Assembly (NCBI GenBank): GCA_034638255.1
Contig: JAWPGT010000032.1
Coordinates: forward strand, 186,001 to 250,000
Reading direction: 5' to 3'
DNA from: Coprinus comatus
Lineage: Eukaryota; Basidiomycota; Agaricomycetes; Agaricales; Agaricaceae
Length of the DNA: 64,000 nucleotides
Below, piece by piece: positions 22,052 through 34,754 of the stretch. The notes beneath the pieces were generated by a model. That model saw only the letters and a program-made list of their open reading frames with translations, did not search any database and had not been told where the DNA came from. Position 1 is the stretch's first letter. Every line of letters begins with the position of its first letter. Made by a program: the position numbers and the translations under genes.

Positions 22052-23520
22052 TGCCGACGACGATGAGCAGGTTAGACAACGATGTCACGCGGTCGTGTGC
22101 GTGATGCGTGACGTGTATGTGACCTCACGCGTCGTAAACACAGTCCCCTTCTTCGAAAGTAGTTAGTACTGAATCCTGATAGAACAACAGCATATATAAT
22201 AGTTTCTAGTAGTAAACTCAGATAACAGCGTGCCTCTCCAATAATTTGTATTCGATATACTTATTTCGAGGAACACGAAATTCTCATGTGAGGTTTCTTC
22301 GTAGTTAAATGGCGATAGCCCTACATTGTTCCATTAATACACATCGTTGATTCCAAACAATAAATTACCTATCACTTAACCTCAATTACTATTCGAGACC
22401 TAATCACTTGAGATGAAGTCGCCCCGGACCGATACACTTAGTATGCACTAAGGTGAGGCTTGAAATCTTCTCAAACTGAAGGACATAGCACCTCACCTAT
22501 ATAGCCACTTTGTGTGACCGCAATGCAAGTAACGCACTAATATTATCTAGTGCATCACTATTAACTACGTAGAAGTAACCATTATTATATATCGCTCCAC
22601 AATGTAAGTATGTAGGTACCTGTGTGCTCGTTACTTATACTTAACTCTATGTAAGTGTTACTTATCTTGTCGGACTTAAAAAACTTGATACCGAAGGGTC
22701 GTTTTCTGGACAGGGTCAGTGCCCGAGCGCCCCATGAGCCCAGTAGAAGTTACCTCGCAGGCAGACCTACTTCTGGGATACATAGCATAGGCCACATACA
22801 TGGTACACAGAGACAATATTCACACCAGTTGCGTTTCATTAGTAGCAATATTCTCTCCCAGTGGAAGCTCTTCTCCAATATAATCCCCATCCCCATATTA
22901 CCTTTCGACAATATACGAGCATATGCATACAATCAGGTACAGACGAGTATGTTCAGCGTTAACAGGCTTTAACCAGGCTTTAACCGACTCTCTAGCCGCC
23001 TGACTGACAGTACCACATGGAAGAGCCCCTGACGAGTCAATGACGAGCCATTCCAGGTACTTCAGGGTATCACTATAAACCCTAAAGAGGGAATTCGCGG
23101 GAACCAAGCCTTTATGGTCCTGCTCCCCACCAAGTGACAGACTAGGATAGGCTGGAAGAGGCTGGTGCGCACGGGGCGTTGCCATCGCATCAACATCACA
23201 CCGTTATGAAAGTCACCAATGGTGTGCAATGATCCTGTGACGAGTAGATCAGAAGCGCAAGTGAGGTCCCAGGGTTGGTCCAGAGACGGCAATAGCTTTT
23301 AAACTGAATGATCTCCGGATGCCCCATCAGCGCTGAAAATCGCCAGCTCCAAGTCCATATGTTTTTTTCGAAGATATTTATATTCCCGTCATATAACCTT
23401 GGGCACGAAACCCTTTCCTCCCAACCATCCTTATCATTGTGAAGCCTCCTACACGGTCGACTTTGCTGTCGTTCGTTTACTTTGCCTAAACAACTGTCTG
23501 TTCCTATTTTCGCATTGGAT
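22052..23520. other. Intergenic FEN1-DUF6534
   Basis: No supported gene. The divergent neighbours (FEN1 minus, membrane protein plus) imply two promoters here. Many short open frames overlap on both strands without family features. Confidence 0.45.
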
Positions 23521-25506
23521 ATGGCAGCGTTGAACATTCATCATACGCTTGGGGCGGTGTTTGTTGGATTTGTGATTTCATGTGTGGTGTATGGAATCCT
23601 TATGACACAGGCATACCATTATTTCCGTTGTTATCCTTCGGATAGACTGCATTTCAAGATTACGGTGAGTAAAAATTAATTATAATAGTGACTCCCTAAG
23701 AATTCTGAAAATGAAATAGGTTACTGTGCTTGCGTATGTGCCCTCCTACCCTCCTCACCATTTACTTTCAGCCTGAACTTTAAAAATTATAGTCTGCTGG
23801 TAACAACGGATCAAGCTTTCATAGGGCACATCATATATTATTATGCCATTTCCAACTTCGCTCGACTCGACGTTCTCCTAAAAGCGACGATGACCTGGTA
23901 TGTGCATTCCTCCACTTTTTGCGATGGTCTATGTTTAAAGTTACTCCCAAATAAACAGGTCTTTGATCGTATGTGTCCATTTCTCGTTTACGTAACATGG
24001 TCGAGATCTAATCACCTGACAATTTTGGGGTACATAGTTACAGCTCACGGTTGGGGTAAGGGCATTTTTTTCTTGGTCCATGGGAATATGCGGTTAATAA
24101 TGGGTTTGGGCTCGTAGGCCATTGTGGGAACGATTGTAAAAACGTATGCAACTGTCTTTTCTTGACCTCAGGAACTAAAATTTCTGACATGTTTGTGTGG
24201 TGCGCAGTTATTTTGCCCTTAGGGTGTGGCGTTGTACGTGAACCTCCGAAACCATATGGCAAGATCATAACCATAGACTTTTTTTGGCGGATTTTACCAT
24301 TTCCAGTCAGCAAACACAATATTTCTATCACGGCATTGCTTGTGAGTGGCTTATCATTGACTGTTTGTATGGGAGAACCATATTGATAAATTAACAGCTG
24401 CTTTTGACCTATGCCCAACTTGGACTTGCGATAGGTGTGTTAAAGTTATTCAATTCTCGGTGTTACTCGTGACCTAAAGGAACTCCTTATTTGACAGCTT
24501 ATTCAGTTCGAGCGTGCGTATTTGTTGGTTGTACCACATGTATTTCCGCTGTGTTGACAGGACCTGCTTCTATTAGTTTCCAGCTACCAAATATTTTTGC
24601 TGTGCATCAATTACAGGTAAGTTAAGCGAGTGTTATATTCGAGACGACTACTAATTCCATCTAGACTCTTGGCTCAGTATCCCTAGGAACCGGTGTCGCC
24701 ACGGATATTCTCACAGCCATAGCACTTTGTTACTTCCTCAACGAACTTCGGACAGGGTACAAATCGTTAGTACTGTTTGACTTCGGAAAGTCCGAAAAAA
24801 TGTTGATCATGCCGCTTTAGATCCGATTCTCTAGTGAACATGCTATGCAGTTATGCTATTAATACAGGTGTATTAACTAGGTTAGCTCGAGTTGTTTATT
24901 TTCCTTGTTCAACTTCTGACCCATGATATAGTACTGTGAGCCTCACGACATTAATCCTCGTACGTCTCCGTTTCTTGCTTCGAAACCTTCGTCTTATAGG
25001 ATCTTAGTATAATGTTATGCCGGCCAACAACCTTTACTTCATTGCGACATATTTCATCCTGAGTAAACGTGGGTTTCGGGTTTTTTCTTTTCCGTCAGAT
25101 GTTATATATTAACATATCAACCAGTATATGCGATCTCATTCATGGCAACGTGAGTAGCTATGACACAAAATTCTCATGTCGAGTTTCTAAAACTTCTATT
25201 TTTACTAGACTCAACACCCGAAGGCAAGTTCGGGGGCGTGGTACAGACCAACAACATACCGCTACTGTAACAAACAACAACACAAATATGTTCCACCTAG
25301 GTACTCGTATGCCCAGTATGGGTCCCGATGATTTCGAGCAAGGTTGGGACAAAGTAATGCCACCAGGGCATATCGCAGACCCCCCTCGGGGAAAAAGTGT
25401 CCTCCGGGACCCACCTCAGTATTACGCTGACCATTCGAACGAATTCCCATATAATTCCTTCTATAAAGGTGGTGCTGGTGGAGGCGGTGGAAATGTGTAC
25501 GCCTGA
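23521..25506 (+). CDS. Seven-helix membrane protein, DUF6534 type
   Basis: Spliced through about twelve short introns from ATG 23521 to TGA 25504-25506. The product starts with a TM helix (HHTLGAVFVGFVISCVVYG), then TQAYHYF, YYYAISNFARLD, LRVWRYFFWRILPFP, LLLTYAQLGLAIAYSVRAF, LGTGVATDILTAIALCYFL and SDSLVNMLCSYAINTG. This order is that of the fungal family with C-terminal DUF6534, which is expanded in Agaricomycetes and whose function is unknown. The tail after LNTRRQVRGRG is hydrophilic and ends in a Gly-rich run. One small exon near 24208-24233, between GCGCAG and GTACGTG, is needed to keep frame in the fourth helix. No premature stop was found. Confidence 0.82.
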
Positions 25507-25999
25507 TATGTTCTTTTTTTGTTGAGAACTTGAGTATTGATGTGTTAATACAGGAGATTCCAAGGAGTTGGAGAGGCGTTCTGAGACAGCCTTGTGATAT
25601 CTTATTATTAAAACATTCTTTTATTCTTTTATCTATTATTTGTTGTACCTTAGATTTTCTTCTCGTTTCTTTTTGCGCTGACTTTACAATGTTGTATACT
25701 TCAATTCCTTTGTAATATTATTTTTCGATTTATTTGAGCCAGGCTCTTTTAATATCAGCCTAGATCTTCCCACGAACAGAAAACATATATTAAAAACAAC
25801 TCCATAGTGTCTATGCTATTAATCAGAGAGTTCCAAAATCCTAGAGCGTTGCTCGAGTTCGACATCGCCGCCAACGGTCTTAACGGCCTATCAACCCGAC
25901 TAACGTCATTAATGCATTGTTGGCGGACCGCCCAAGCGCCGAGCGTGGCAATTACATGCTCTATGTGCATCCACTCTAGTCTTCCTTTGCTTCTTCATC
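25507..25999. other. Intergenic
   Basis: Spacer of about 490 bases, T-rich after the upstream stop. Must contain the beta-galactosidase promoter; no TATA box was clear. Confidence 0.45.
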
Positions 26000-28900
26000 A
26001 TGGAAAGTCCTAGTCATGGGACTGACATGTCTTCAATGAAGAACAACATGTCCTTCTCTTTGCTGCCTACAAATACACCCACATGGAAAACCGGAGGTAC
26101 ATCCCCACAGTACTCATCTACGCGCAACCGGGCAGCCGAGATGAAAGGACCAACGAACTCCAACTGGTTATGCGCAGGATCATGTTTGGCAACTATAGTT
26201 CTAGTACTGTTGTCGTTTTCGGCTTCCTCCCTAGTCAGTGCAAGAAGCGGTAATCAATATACGCGTGCTGCTGAGGCGCGAACTGATCAAGTTACATTTG
26301 ACAATTATACTCTATCCTTACGGGGTCAGCGGATCTTTTTACAGTGAGTTGAAATTTCCGTATTTTGTATGTATCAGTATTGATGCAGACGATTTTGTGA
26401 TGGTGATCAAGTTCTGGCGAATTCCATACCTTCCGTCTACCAGTACCTTCATTATGGCCAGATATTTTACAAAAGATGAAAGCTGCTGGGCTTAATGGCG
26501 TTAGTGTTTATACGCATATGGGTCTCATCAATCCTGCACCGGGCGTCGTCGATTTTGATGGTTTTAGAGCATTACAACCCCTGTATGATGCTGCCAAGGA
26601 GGCTGGGATATGGGTTGTGCTACGTCCAGGTATGTCTCAATAAAGCTTATACATGCACTACTCACACATTACTTAGGCCCTGTATGACTTGTTTATTTTT
26701 TGATTCTATTTTGCGAAACTGAATTGACTGAATTATAGTATATTAACGCGGAAACGACCGCAGGAGGTATTGCTCACTGGGCAACCTCAGAAGTTGCAGG
26801 CACTTTACGTACCAACGATACTGATTGGAAAGCTGCGTGGCAAGCTTATATACAAGGCATCATCGACGTCACAGCACCCAATCAAATCACAAACGGTGGT
26901 CCAGTAATTGGTAGGCATTTTATCCTTTAATGTTGTACTTGCTCACTGAAAATGCATATAGCCATTCAAATCGATAATGAATATACCCAGAATCCGATCT
27001 CTCATGCAGAGTACTTCGCTGAACTTGAAGAAGCATATCGCGATTCTCCTATCGTAGTTCCATTGACCTACAATGATCCAGGCCAAGGTCGAAATTTCAT
27101 CAACGGTACAGTAAGTAACGCCATATATGCATCATGTATTGTCGGTGCGGCTAATATGGAGTGTTCCAGGGTGCAGTTGATCTCTACGGGTACATCATTT
27201 TTCCATTTATCTTCACGAATCCAAGTTGATTGTTATCCCAGGCTTGACTCTTACCCTCAAGGTTTTGATTGCTCAAACCCAACGGTTTGGAGACCCGTAA
27301 CCACAAACTACCACCAATATCACGCTTCGGTTAATCCATCTCAACCATGGTACATCCCGGGTATGTTATGGTCCCATCTCCTGTATCAAATATTCATGAC
27401 TGTATTACTATCAATATTTCAGAATTTCAAGGTGGTTCCTTCGATGCTTGGGGACCCACAGCTCCTGGTAAGAATCCGCCGATCACTTCGTGGCTTAAAT
27501 ACAAATATGCGGCATGAATTCTTACCGATATTCTAGGCTATGGACCATGCCAAGTTCTAACAGGTCCGGAATTCCAATCTGTCTTCAACCTCCAGCTATG
27601 GGCAAGCAATGCAAAACTAATCAACTATTACATGTTTTATGGGTAAGGGTATTGGGAGGATTGAAGAGCTTAAACTAAATCTGTTTCTGTATATATAGCG
27701 GAACTTCGTGGGGTGCTATTCCTTTCCATGGTGTATATACCTCTTATGATTATGGAGCTTCGGTAAGATCGTGTCAGCCTCTGGTGGCCAGGAACTCACA
27801 GTTGTTACCAAGATCACGGAGTCCCGCGAACTTACAACTAAGTTTGATGAAATAAAGCGTCAAGGACTCTTTATACGAAGCTCGCCCGAGTTCTACAAGA
27901 CGGACTGGATAGCCGATGCGTCAACAGGACTTTCTGTATCTACTAGCCCTGATGCATTCATCACCCTTCTCAGAAATCCAGATACTGGCGCTCAGTTTTA
28001 CGTTGCCAGACAACGAGATTCTACCACAACGTATGTACTTTTGTACAGGAGTTACAAAAGTTTTTTCTCATCATATCTTGTAGTGTGGTCAATACTTTCA
28101 AACTCAATGTGACTACCAGCGCCGGACCACTTCAAATTCCTGTTGTAGCAGAGGCAATCACTCTTGGCGGGAGGGAGTCGAAAGTCATCGTTACTGACTA
28201 TTCTTTTGGCGCTTCTTCAAAGGCTCTCTACTCTACCGCCTCAGTGTTCTTCGCTGGAACAATTGATGGACGGGACATCTTGTTCTTACACGGAAACGTT
28301 ACTCAAGATCATGAAGTTTCACTGATGCTTACAGGAACTCCTAACAAGCTATCCCAGTCTACCTCTTCCTCGGTAAAGGTTTCTCAAGAATCATCTCTCA
28401 CCACGATCACAGTCCTTGCTGGACTCCAAGGCTTTATTACACTCTACGACTCGGACACGCAGCTCATTCTATACGCTGACTCCGCAACAGCAGCGACATT
28501 CTGGGCGCCTATTATAGCTGGTGATACGAATGGTCCTTTCCGCAATTTCTGGGGTTTAGGAACGAATGAAACTATTCTTGTTGGTGGCCCATACCTCGTT
28601 CGGAGTGCTAGTTTGGATTCGTCTCGGCAACGTTTGGCTCTTACTGGGGACTTGAAGGAAGGAGTTAGACTCACTCTTATTGCACCTCGTTCAGTCCGAC
28701 AGTTGACGTGGAATGGGGAGCCCGTCGTTCCTGATGCTACTTTATCCACATCTTCCAGCACATTTGTTGGCCGGTTAGCCTTAAGTCGTTCAGTTACTGG
28801 GATTAAGATTCCGAAACTGACAGGTTGGAAGTTCAAAGATAGTCTTCCTGAGGTCAATGATGTGGAATTTGATGATGATAGTTGGGTTATGGCAAACAAG

Positions 28901-30296
28901 ACAACAACAAATATCCCATTGAAGCCTTATTATGGAGATGGACGTACGTTATATGGGTGCGATTATGGATTGTAAGTATCGTTTTAACTATGGGACGATC
29001 CTTGATATATTGAACGGTAAAATAGCTGCGAGAACATTGTATTGTGGAGAGGGCATTTCCAATCGACTGGGCAAGAGAAGAGTATGAATTTGTCTATCAA
29101 TGGTGGAGAAGGTGTGTTGCCTTTGCAGACAACAGACATATGCATATATTAATGACATTCTTAGCTTTTGCTGCAAGCGTTTGGCTTAATAATGTCTTCT
29201 TAAATACGTCCTTCGGAAAGTAAGCTGCATGATGGGCAGATTTATATCTTTGACTAACTTCGTATGTACAATGCATCAGCTCTACAAATAACCGTCGCAT
29301 TCTCGAAGAAACCGACGATAAATTCATCATCCCACCTGGAGCACTCGTGGATGGAGATAACGTAGTGACAATTCTACAAGACAATATGGGTCTCAATGAG
29401 ACTGCTGGACGTGAGTTGTTTCTTTTTGCCGGCTCGAACGAACGTACGGCTAAGCTCGGGTGTCTTTGTTTAGAAAATCCAAACTCGTCTAAGAGTCCTC
29501 GAGGTATTCGTGGGTTCAAACTTGATGGTGGCGCATTTGGGGAATGGAAGGTCCAAGGTAAAGTTGGTGGATATCGAGAGTGAGTGAATTTGATGTATTT
29601 CCCAATTCCGTCGAGTCCTGATATCGATCTTCTAGTTTCCCTGACAAGACTCGCGGTATGTCACTTCTCGGGATGTTGTTATTGATGGTTTATTGACTGA
29701 TACTTCTCAGGCGTTCTCAATGAAGGCGGTCTTTTTGGAGAACGTAAAGGTTGGCATCTTCCAGGTTTCAATACGGCTGGCTGGCAACGGCGTGATCTAT
29801 CCCGAGGGATGCCTGATGGAAGAGCTGGTGTAGCTTTCTTCGTAACCACGTTCAAGCTAGACATCCTGATGGGCGTCGATGTAATGGTGTCGTTTACGTT
29901 CAAGGAACCTTTTGGTCAGCCATATCGTGCGTATCTATTTGTGAATGGATGGATGATGGGAAAACGTGTGGGGAACCTTGGGTATGTAGTGTTCATTTTG
30001 GCCTGGCTTTCGATTATTGTGTTGAATTAATTGCGCATATAGTCCACAATCTAAGTTCCCTGTACATGAGGGCATTTTGGATTATCGTGGCGAGAAGTAC
30101 GTTTCAGTTTAGTCTTAAATGCGACTTGGGAATTGACTGACAATGATTCAGTACCGTCGCAGTGGCATTGTGGGCAATGACGCCTGGTGTTCCAATTACA
30201 CCCGACTTGGAACTTGAATTGGATGCAGTGTATGAGGGTGGTGTTGGGAATGTGGAAGTTAACAACCCCCGCTGGTCACCAGAAGGAAGGGAGTAG
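26000..30296 (+). CDS. Beta-galactosidase, GH35
   Basis: Large multi-exon gene from ATG 26000 to TAG 30294-30296. Hydrolyses terminal beta-galactosides, for example on pectin side chains. In the TIM barrel are SGEFHTFRLPVP, the acid/base Glu in AIQIDNEYTQNP (about 26960-26990) and the nucleophile Glu in EFQGGSFDAWG (about 27420-27455). YYMFYGGTSWG follows, then the beta-rich domains and the terminal jelly-roll (SKSPRGIRGFKLDGG, FVNGWMMGKRVGNLG). The N-terminus is unusual: about 55 hydrophilic residues precede a hydrophobic segment (WLCAGSCLATIVLVLLSFSA). This suggests a type II membrane anchor or a late-cleaved signal rather than a plain signal peptide. An intron starting at GTGAGT near 29410 removes a run of apparent coding sequence before NSSKSPRG. 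Appears intact. Confidence 0.92.
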
Positions 30297-30984
30297 TAAA
30301 CTTTTCAATCTATTAGTCGGATTTCGTCTTTCCCGGAATAAGGATGCGTTGATCGAACTATTAAAACATACACTCTTATTTGAGTCCAAAGAAAAAGACC
30401 ATCATGTATAGATATTATTGTCGGTAACTGTTGTGATCTTTTCGTCATTCGCCTTGCCATCTTTTCCTACACTTGTATCACCGTGTATCCTCTGATCAAG
30501 ACACTCGACATGCCAGTTCTCATACTTCGCATCTCTTGTTCTTGGCAAGAATACCGATCCTTGACAACCTCGACAAATGTTGTATGGTATTACTCGGCGA
30601 GAAGATATTTGAGTTGCGCGTTTATGAATTTCGGTGGGGGTGGTTATTTTGGATGGGGGGATAGATGATGCTAGAATATCAACAATAATGGTTTAGTTGA
30701 ATTGATTAATTCAGGAGGGCTCTTGAGGTTGATACCTGGAATAACCATTTGTGCGTATATGCGAAGTACGAGACAAAGGAGGAGTGAGGATCAGTCAGTT
30801 GGCCAACCTGTGTCTGGTATTGGTTTCACTTGCACCAATCATACATCGTGGGCAGGTCTAATTTTGGACATCCAGCAAGACAACTTTTGAGAGAACAGGG
30901 GCTGACATACGTAAAACTGATACTGATAATAGTTACATGTTGAATATATCAATATCAGGTTAGTTATCGAGATTCCAAATTTTC
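30297..30984. other. Intergenic, convergent genes
   Basis: Region between the 3' ends of the beta-galactosidase and the minus-strand gene at 30985. Only short spurious open frames; nothing recognised. Confidence 0.45.
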
Positions 30985-32495
30985 CTAGACCCAACGACCT
31001 TCCAGTGGTTCGGAGGGATATTTGTGAGCTTCTACTCCAAGTTCTTTGAATATTTGATCGAGAGATTCTTTTCCTTCTTCTTCTTCGAGTTCGCAAAGAG
31101 CTGTTTGTGATTACGAATAAAACAAGTACATGAGATAAACCAGATTCTCCGTTAAAAAACAAACAAAAAAATAGGAGGGAAAGATGGTACTTACCTTTTC
31201 CTCGCCCTTCACCTAAACTCCGTTCCAATCCACGATCATCACATTGAGCAGCAATCAATATCAATTCAGCGTTCAAATAATCCAACAATTCGATCGTTTC
31301 ACAAGACGCGAATCTCAAACCGTACTCTTCCTTTCCTCTCGTATGTTTGCCGCTACTTTCAGGTGTTGGAGTTCCGAAAACACTGTGCATCAAGTGATCT
31401 GGATATTCAACTCCTCTGCTGAGTTGTTGAGTTGTTCCTGCAGCTGGTGTGAGAGGGTTTCTGATTTGAATGATAAATGAAGATGCGGTGATATTCCAAG
31501 TTCTTCTTGGACTGGACCCATTCTGTTGGGATGAGGATGGGAGAGGTGATAACCGAGATGAGTTGAACGTTTGGAACGAGTACGTCCTTCTTCGTTTACA
31601 ATCGCGTATGCTCCTCTGGCTGCGAGACGATTGCCACCTTCATGGCGTGTTCCTGAAAGAGAAGGAAGAAAAGCTTTTAGTTTGACCGTTGTAACTCAAA
31701 AGTGATTTTCTTTTACCTCTCGTCTTCGTCTCGTATGTTACCTCATCAAGATTCTTGGCGAGTTCAGATAGATCATCACCCAACGCCGATACATACGCCC
31801 AAAACGTTTCTTTATGTCCATTTCGTCCAATTTTCCTCGGGTCGGGTAGGTGCTTCTTTCCAACAGTAATAAGTCGATATTTCTGTTTCCTTTCTGTTAA
31901 TGCAGGTGCGGGTTTAGCGTCAGCACCACATTCTAAAACTTTCATCGCGTAATTCTCCATCACTTCGGGATCTTGTTTCTCTTTATCATTGTTTCCAGTA
32001 CGACTTGTTTCAAAGTGTTGCATTGAGACGGCGAAATCGGGTGGGCGAGGAATAAGAAGCATGTGAAGATTACGAACATCATCGATTGAATGTGCTTCTT
32101 CAACTTGGACACGAGGTCTGTAAAAGAAGTAGATATGTCCTCGTTCGATCACACCTGAGCTCGAGTTGTTACACTGAATTCACCGAGAGTGGGTGGTGAG
32201 ATGAACATACTGGTTTTGTAAATATCTTGTTCAATTTTAGTTTTCATATGATCTTCATCCTCTGTTTCCTGTTTCTTTGCCAGAGGCTTGTTCTTGTCCT
32301 CCTTTGATTCGAGAGTAGGTTCAATTGTTGCGACATCTCTTTTTTCGCCTATTTCAACGTCAAGCTTTGCTTCTTCTTCTTCTATACCAATATATTAATG
32401 GCATTGCTACCATACGCATACTGAGTCTGCGTACCTTGTTTATGGGTTTTACTTGTAGGTTTCTTTCCAGAATGTACGTTTGTATTATCCTTCAT
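30985..32495 (-). CDS. Conserved fungal protein, apparent internal frameshift
   Basis: Exons from ATG 32495 through a Lys/Glu-rich linker, the core at about 32150-31720, then about 31670-31195, and a last exon ending at TAG 30985-30987. The core reads ERGHIYFFYRPRVQVEEAHS, LHMLLIPRPP, YRLITVGKKHLPDP, ETFWAYVSALG, TYETKTRGTRHEGGNRLAARG, HLGYHLSHP and YPDHLMHSVFG. I associate this arrangement with a widespread ascomycete/basidiomycete protein often labelled a BTB-domain transcription factor; the label is from memory and no BTB fold is evident. Near 31487 the frame changes: upstream ends in EELGISP, and the conserved continuation ASSFIIQIRNP is read one base out of phase. No plausible intron explains it. 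The remaining protein is well conserved, so a sequencing indel is as likely as gene loss. Confidence 0.7.
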
Positions 32496-33524
32496 TCTTT
32501 GGATTGTGAGTTTTGTTTACAAGCGAGGGTAATTGCTTGAGGTCTCGGGTGGTACTTAATAGATTTTGCGCATGTCTGGACTCCGTAATTACATACTATG
32601 AAGCTGGAATGACGTCATTGAAGGGAACTCTCCATTCTTCTCCATTCTTGGGGTCTATATTGTTGTTTGTCTACCTAGGCCTTATTGGCATTGATTCACA
32701 TACATAATACAGTATGAGTTGGATTTATTGAGCTGTTTATATTATATTGATGTTGGTACTAGGAAATCACAGGCCATAAGGTGATGCTTATATACGTGAT
32801 GTTGAATGTAATTCGAACGTACGGTGTATAATTGTAACGGTGATGTGATGTATAAGGAGTGCTCCTTGTAAATATGAGGCAGACAAGCTGACGCATGAAT
32901 AATATAGGGACGTAGAAAATCCAAAGAATTCCAAGAACTAAACCGAGGCTGATGATGTCTTACCCTCTTTTGGCATGTGCTATGGCTTCTTCCGGTGGTG
33001 CCGAGAGGGGTGCCGGTGCTGGATATATACTCAAGTGCTCATACTTCCGAGGGAACATATGACTTAGTAATTATATGTCTCTTTGATATTATATACGATT
33101 TACCGGGAGAAACTGATGTTAATTCTAAACAAAATTAGGAATGGAAAAGTGTTTATAGTTTATACTCGATCTGGGATAGATATTCCAGTTAACAAGTATC
33201 GCCTGAACCTCTACCCATGTTCGAAACTGCTCGGTAATAGTACGTACATCATGACTATCGATATTGGTTCTTCGGTAAATAATAAATATCATTTTTAAAC
33301 GATTATTTCAATATGTTTATAAATTATTCATAATATCACCTTTAAGGGTATATATATAGACCATGGATTTAATATTGTAGTCTACGAAGTTGGATATTGA
33401 AGGATAATTATAATCATTTAAAATCATGTTCATAGTCCAGCCTGGTTAGTCGCTTGTTATTACGCCACGTGACTGACAATGCGGCATGTGGGGGCGTGTT
33501 CCAGTGAATCTTCTTACTACTGCC
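32496..33524. other. Intergenic, divergent promoters
   Basis: Very AT-rich, about 1 kb between divergent genes. No clear motif or RNA gene. An in-frame ATG at 33486 could extend the downstream protein by 13 residues. Confidence 0.45.
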
Positions 33525-34754
33525 ATGTCGCACCCAGCAGCACCGACAACACTAGATGCCTTACGAAACTTTCAATTTCAAAGTGTTCTGAACGAGGATA
33601 CTTTAACTCACACTATCTTTTTACTAGGTACCTTGCCAGATCCTGAGTCCACCGATCGTGCTCAAGCTATCGTAAGGATTGAAAAGACGGCCTTAAACCC
33701 GGAGCAGATGCCTACAATATTTGGATCGTCCGGAGCCGCAATTGACAGAGTGCAACTTATGCAGAGCACTGACATTGTACGCTTGATTATATTCATGCGA
33801 AGCTGTGGTTTTTATTGATCATATGGATAACTTTGTTTATTTAGTATACATGGTTGTTTGGATGGTTGGGATCCGATAGGGAGCAAGATGTAAAAATTAA
33901 TGTGATTTGCCCAGCTACCGAGGTTCATATTAAAAAGGTATTTTTTTTTCTTGGTCGGGGAATGAGATTGCCCTTGAACAATGCATTGTAACACAGTACA
34001 GTAGACAAGAACAATTGATGGTTCGGGAAACACCAGAGATGTACGAGAAGGTTGTTAAGCCGTACATACAAGCTTTCCCACCCTCAAGAACGAAGTGGTA
34101 AGATATTTATTCCTAAGAATAGTTAAGAAAAAGTCGATATTCAAATTATCTACAGGGTCGAAAACATCTTAACTGGTGTTTCGGAAAGCGACAAACTCTT
34201 AACGTCTAACCCTGATTTTTTGATTCTTCCGGACATGAAATGGGATCTCAAAACGATATCCTCTCTGTACCTTGTTGCCATTATCCAGGATAGATCTATT
34301 CGAAGCCTGCGCGACCTGAGAAAGAAACACGTATCTCTCCTTAAAACCATTCATGGTGAGGCTGAACGGGTGGTACAAGAAAAGTGGAATCTTGGGAAAG
34401 GTTCTTTGAGAATGTATATTCATTATCAACCCAGTTATTGTAAGTTCCTTGCCGTTTCTGAACCTAAACTTGTGTGCTGATTTGGATATTTTGAGATCAT
34501 TTCCATGTCCACATTGTGAATGTTAATTTTGTAGGACATCTGGGAATGGGTGTTGGTCAAGCACATCTGTTAGATGATGTAATCTCTTTGGTACGATTTT
34601 ATACTTCGTGTGTCTGAGTTGGTCCCTCATAATGCGACATTAGCTGGAACTTGATCCTGAAGATGGCCCTAGTGTTTTCGAGCGAATGACACTTACTTAT
34701 GGATTAGGGGATCAACATGGGTTGTATCAAGACTTGAAAGCGTCATCGGATTAA
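33525..34754 (+). CDS. Scavenger mRNA-decapping enzyme DcpS
   Basis: Hydrolyses the cap dinucleotide left after 3'-5' mRNA decay. Exons run from ATG 33525 (alternative in-frame ATG 33486) to TAA 34752-34754. The N-terminal swapped domain has FQSVLNEDTLTHTIFLLGTLPD. The HIT-like domain has NPDFLILPDMKWD, YLVAIIQDRSIRSLRDL, then the histidine triad read after splicing as HYQPSYYHFHVHIVNVN, then GHLGMGVGQAHLLDDVISL. The acceptor giving the triad is TTTTGAG at 34491-34495; using the later TAG at about 34533 would delete the active site. The C-terminal LTYGLGDQHGLY is typical. Intact, single copy in this window. Confidence 0.9.

Noticed and set aside
24140..24290. Broken fourth helix in the DUF6534-type protein
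   Set aside because: A 26-base exon between GCGCAG and GTACGTG restores frame and gives YFALRVWRYFFW.
28444..28899. 151-codon minus-strand open frame
   Set aside because: Antisense shadow of a long beta-galactosidase exon.
34440..34560. DcpS with a missing histidine triad
   Set aside because: Arises only if the TAG near 34533 is used as acceptor; the acceptor at 34495 restores HFHVH in frame.
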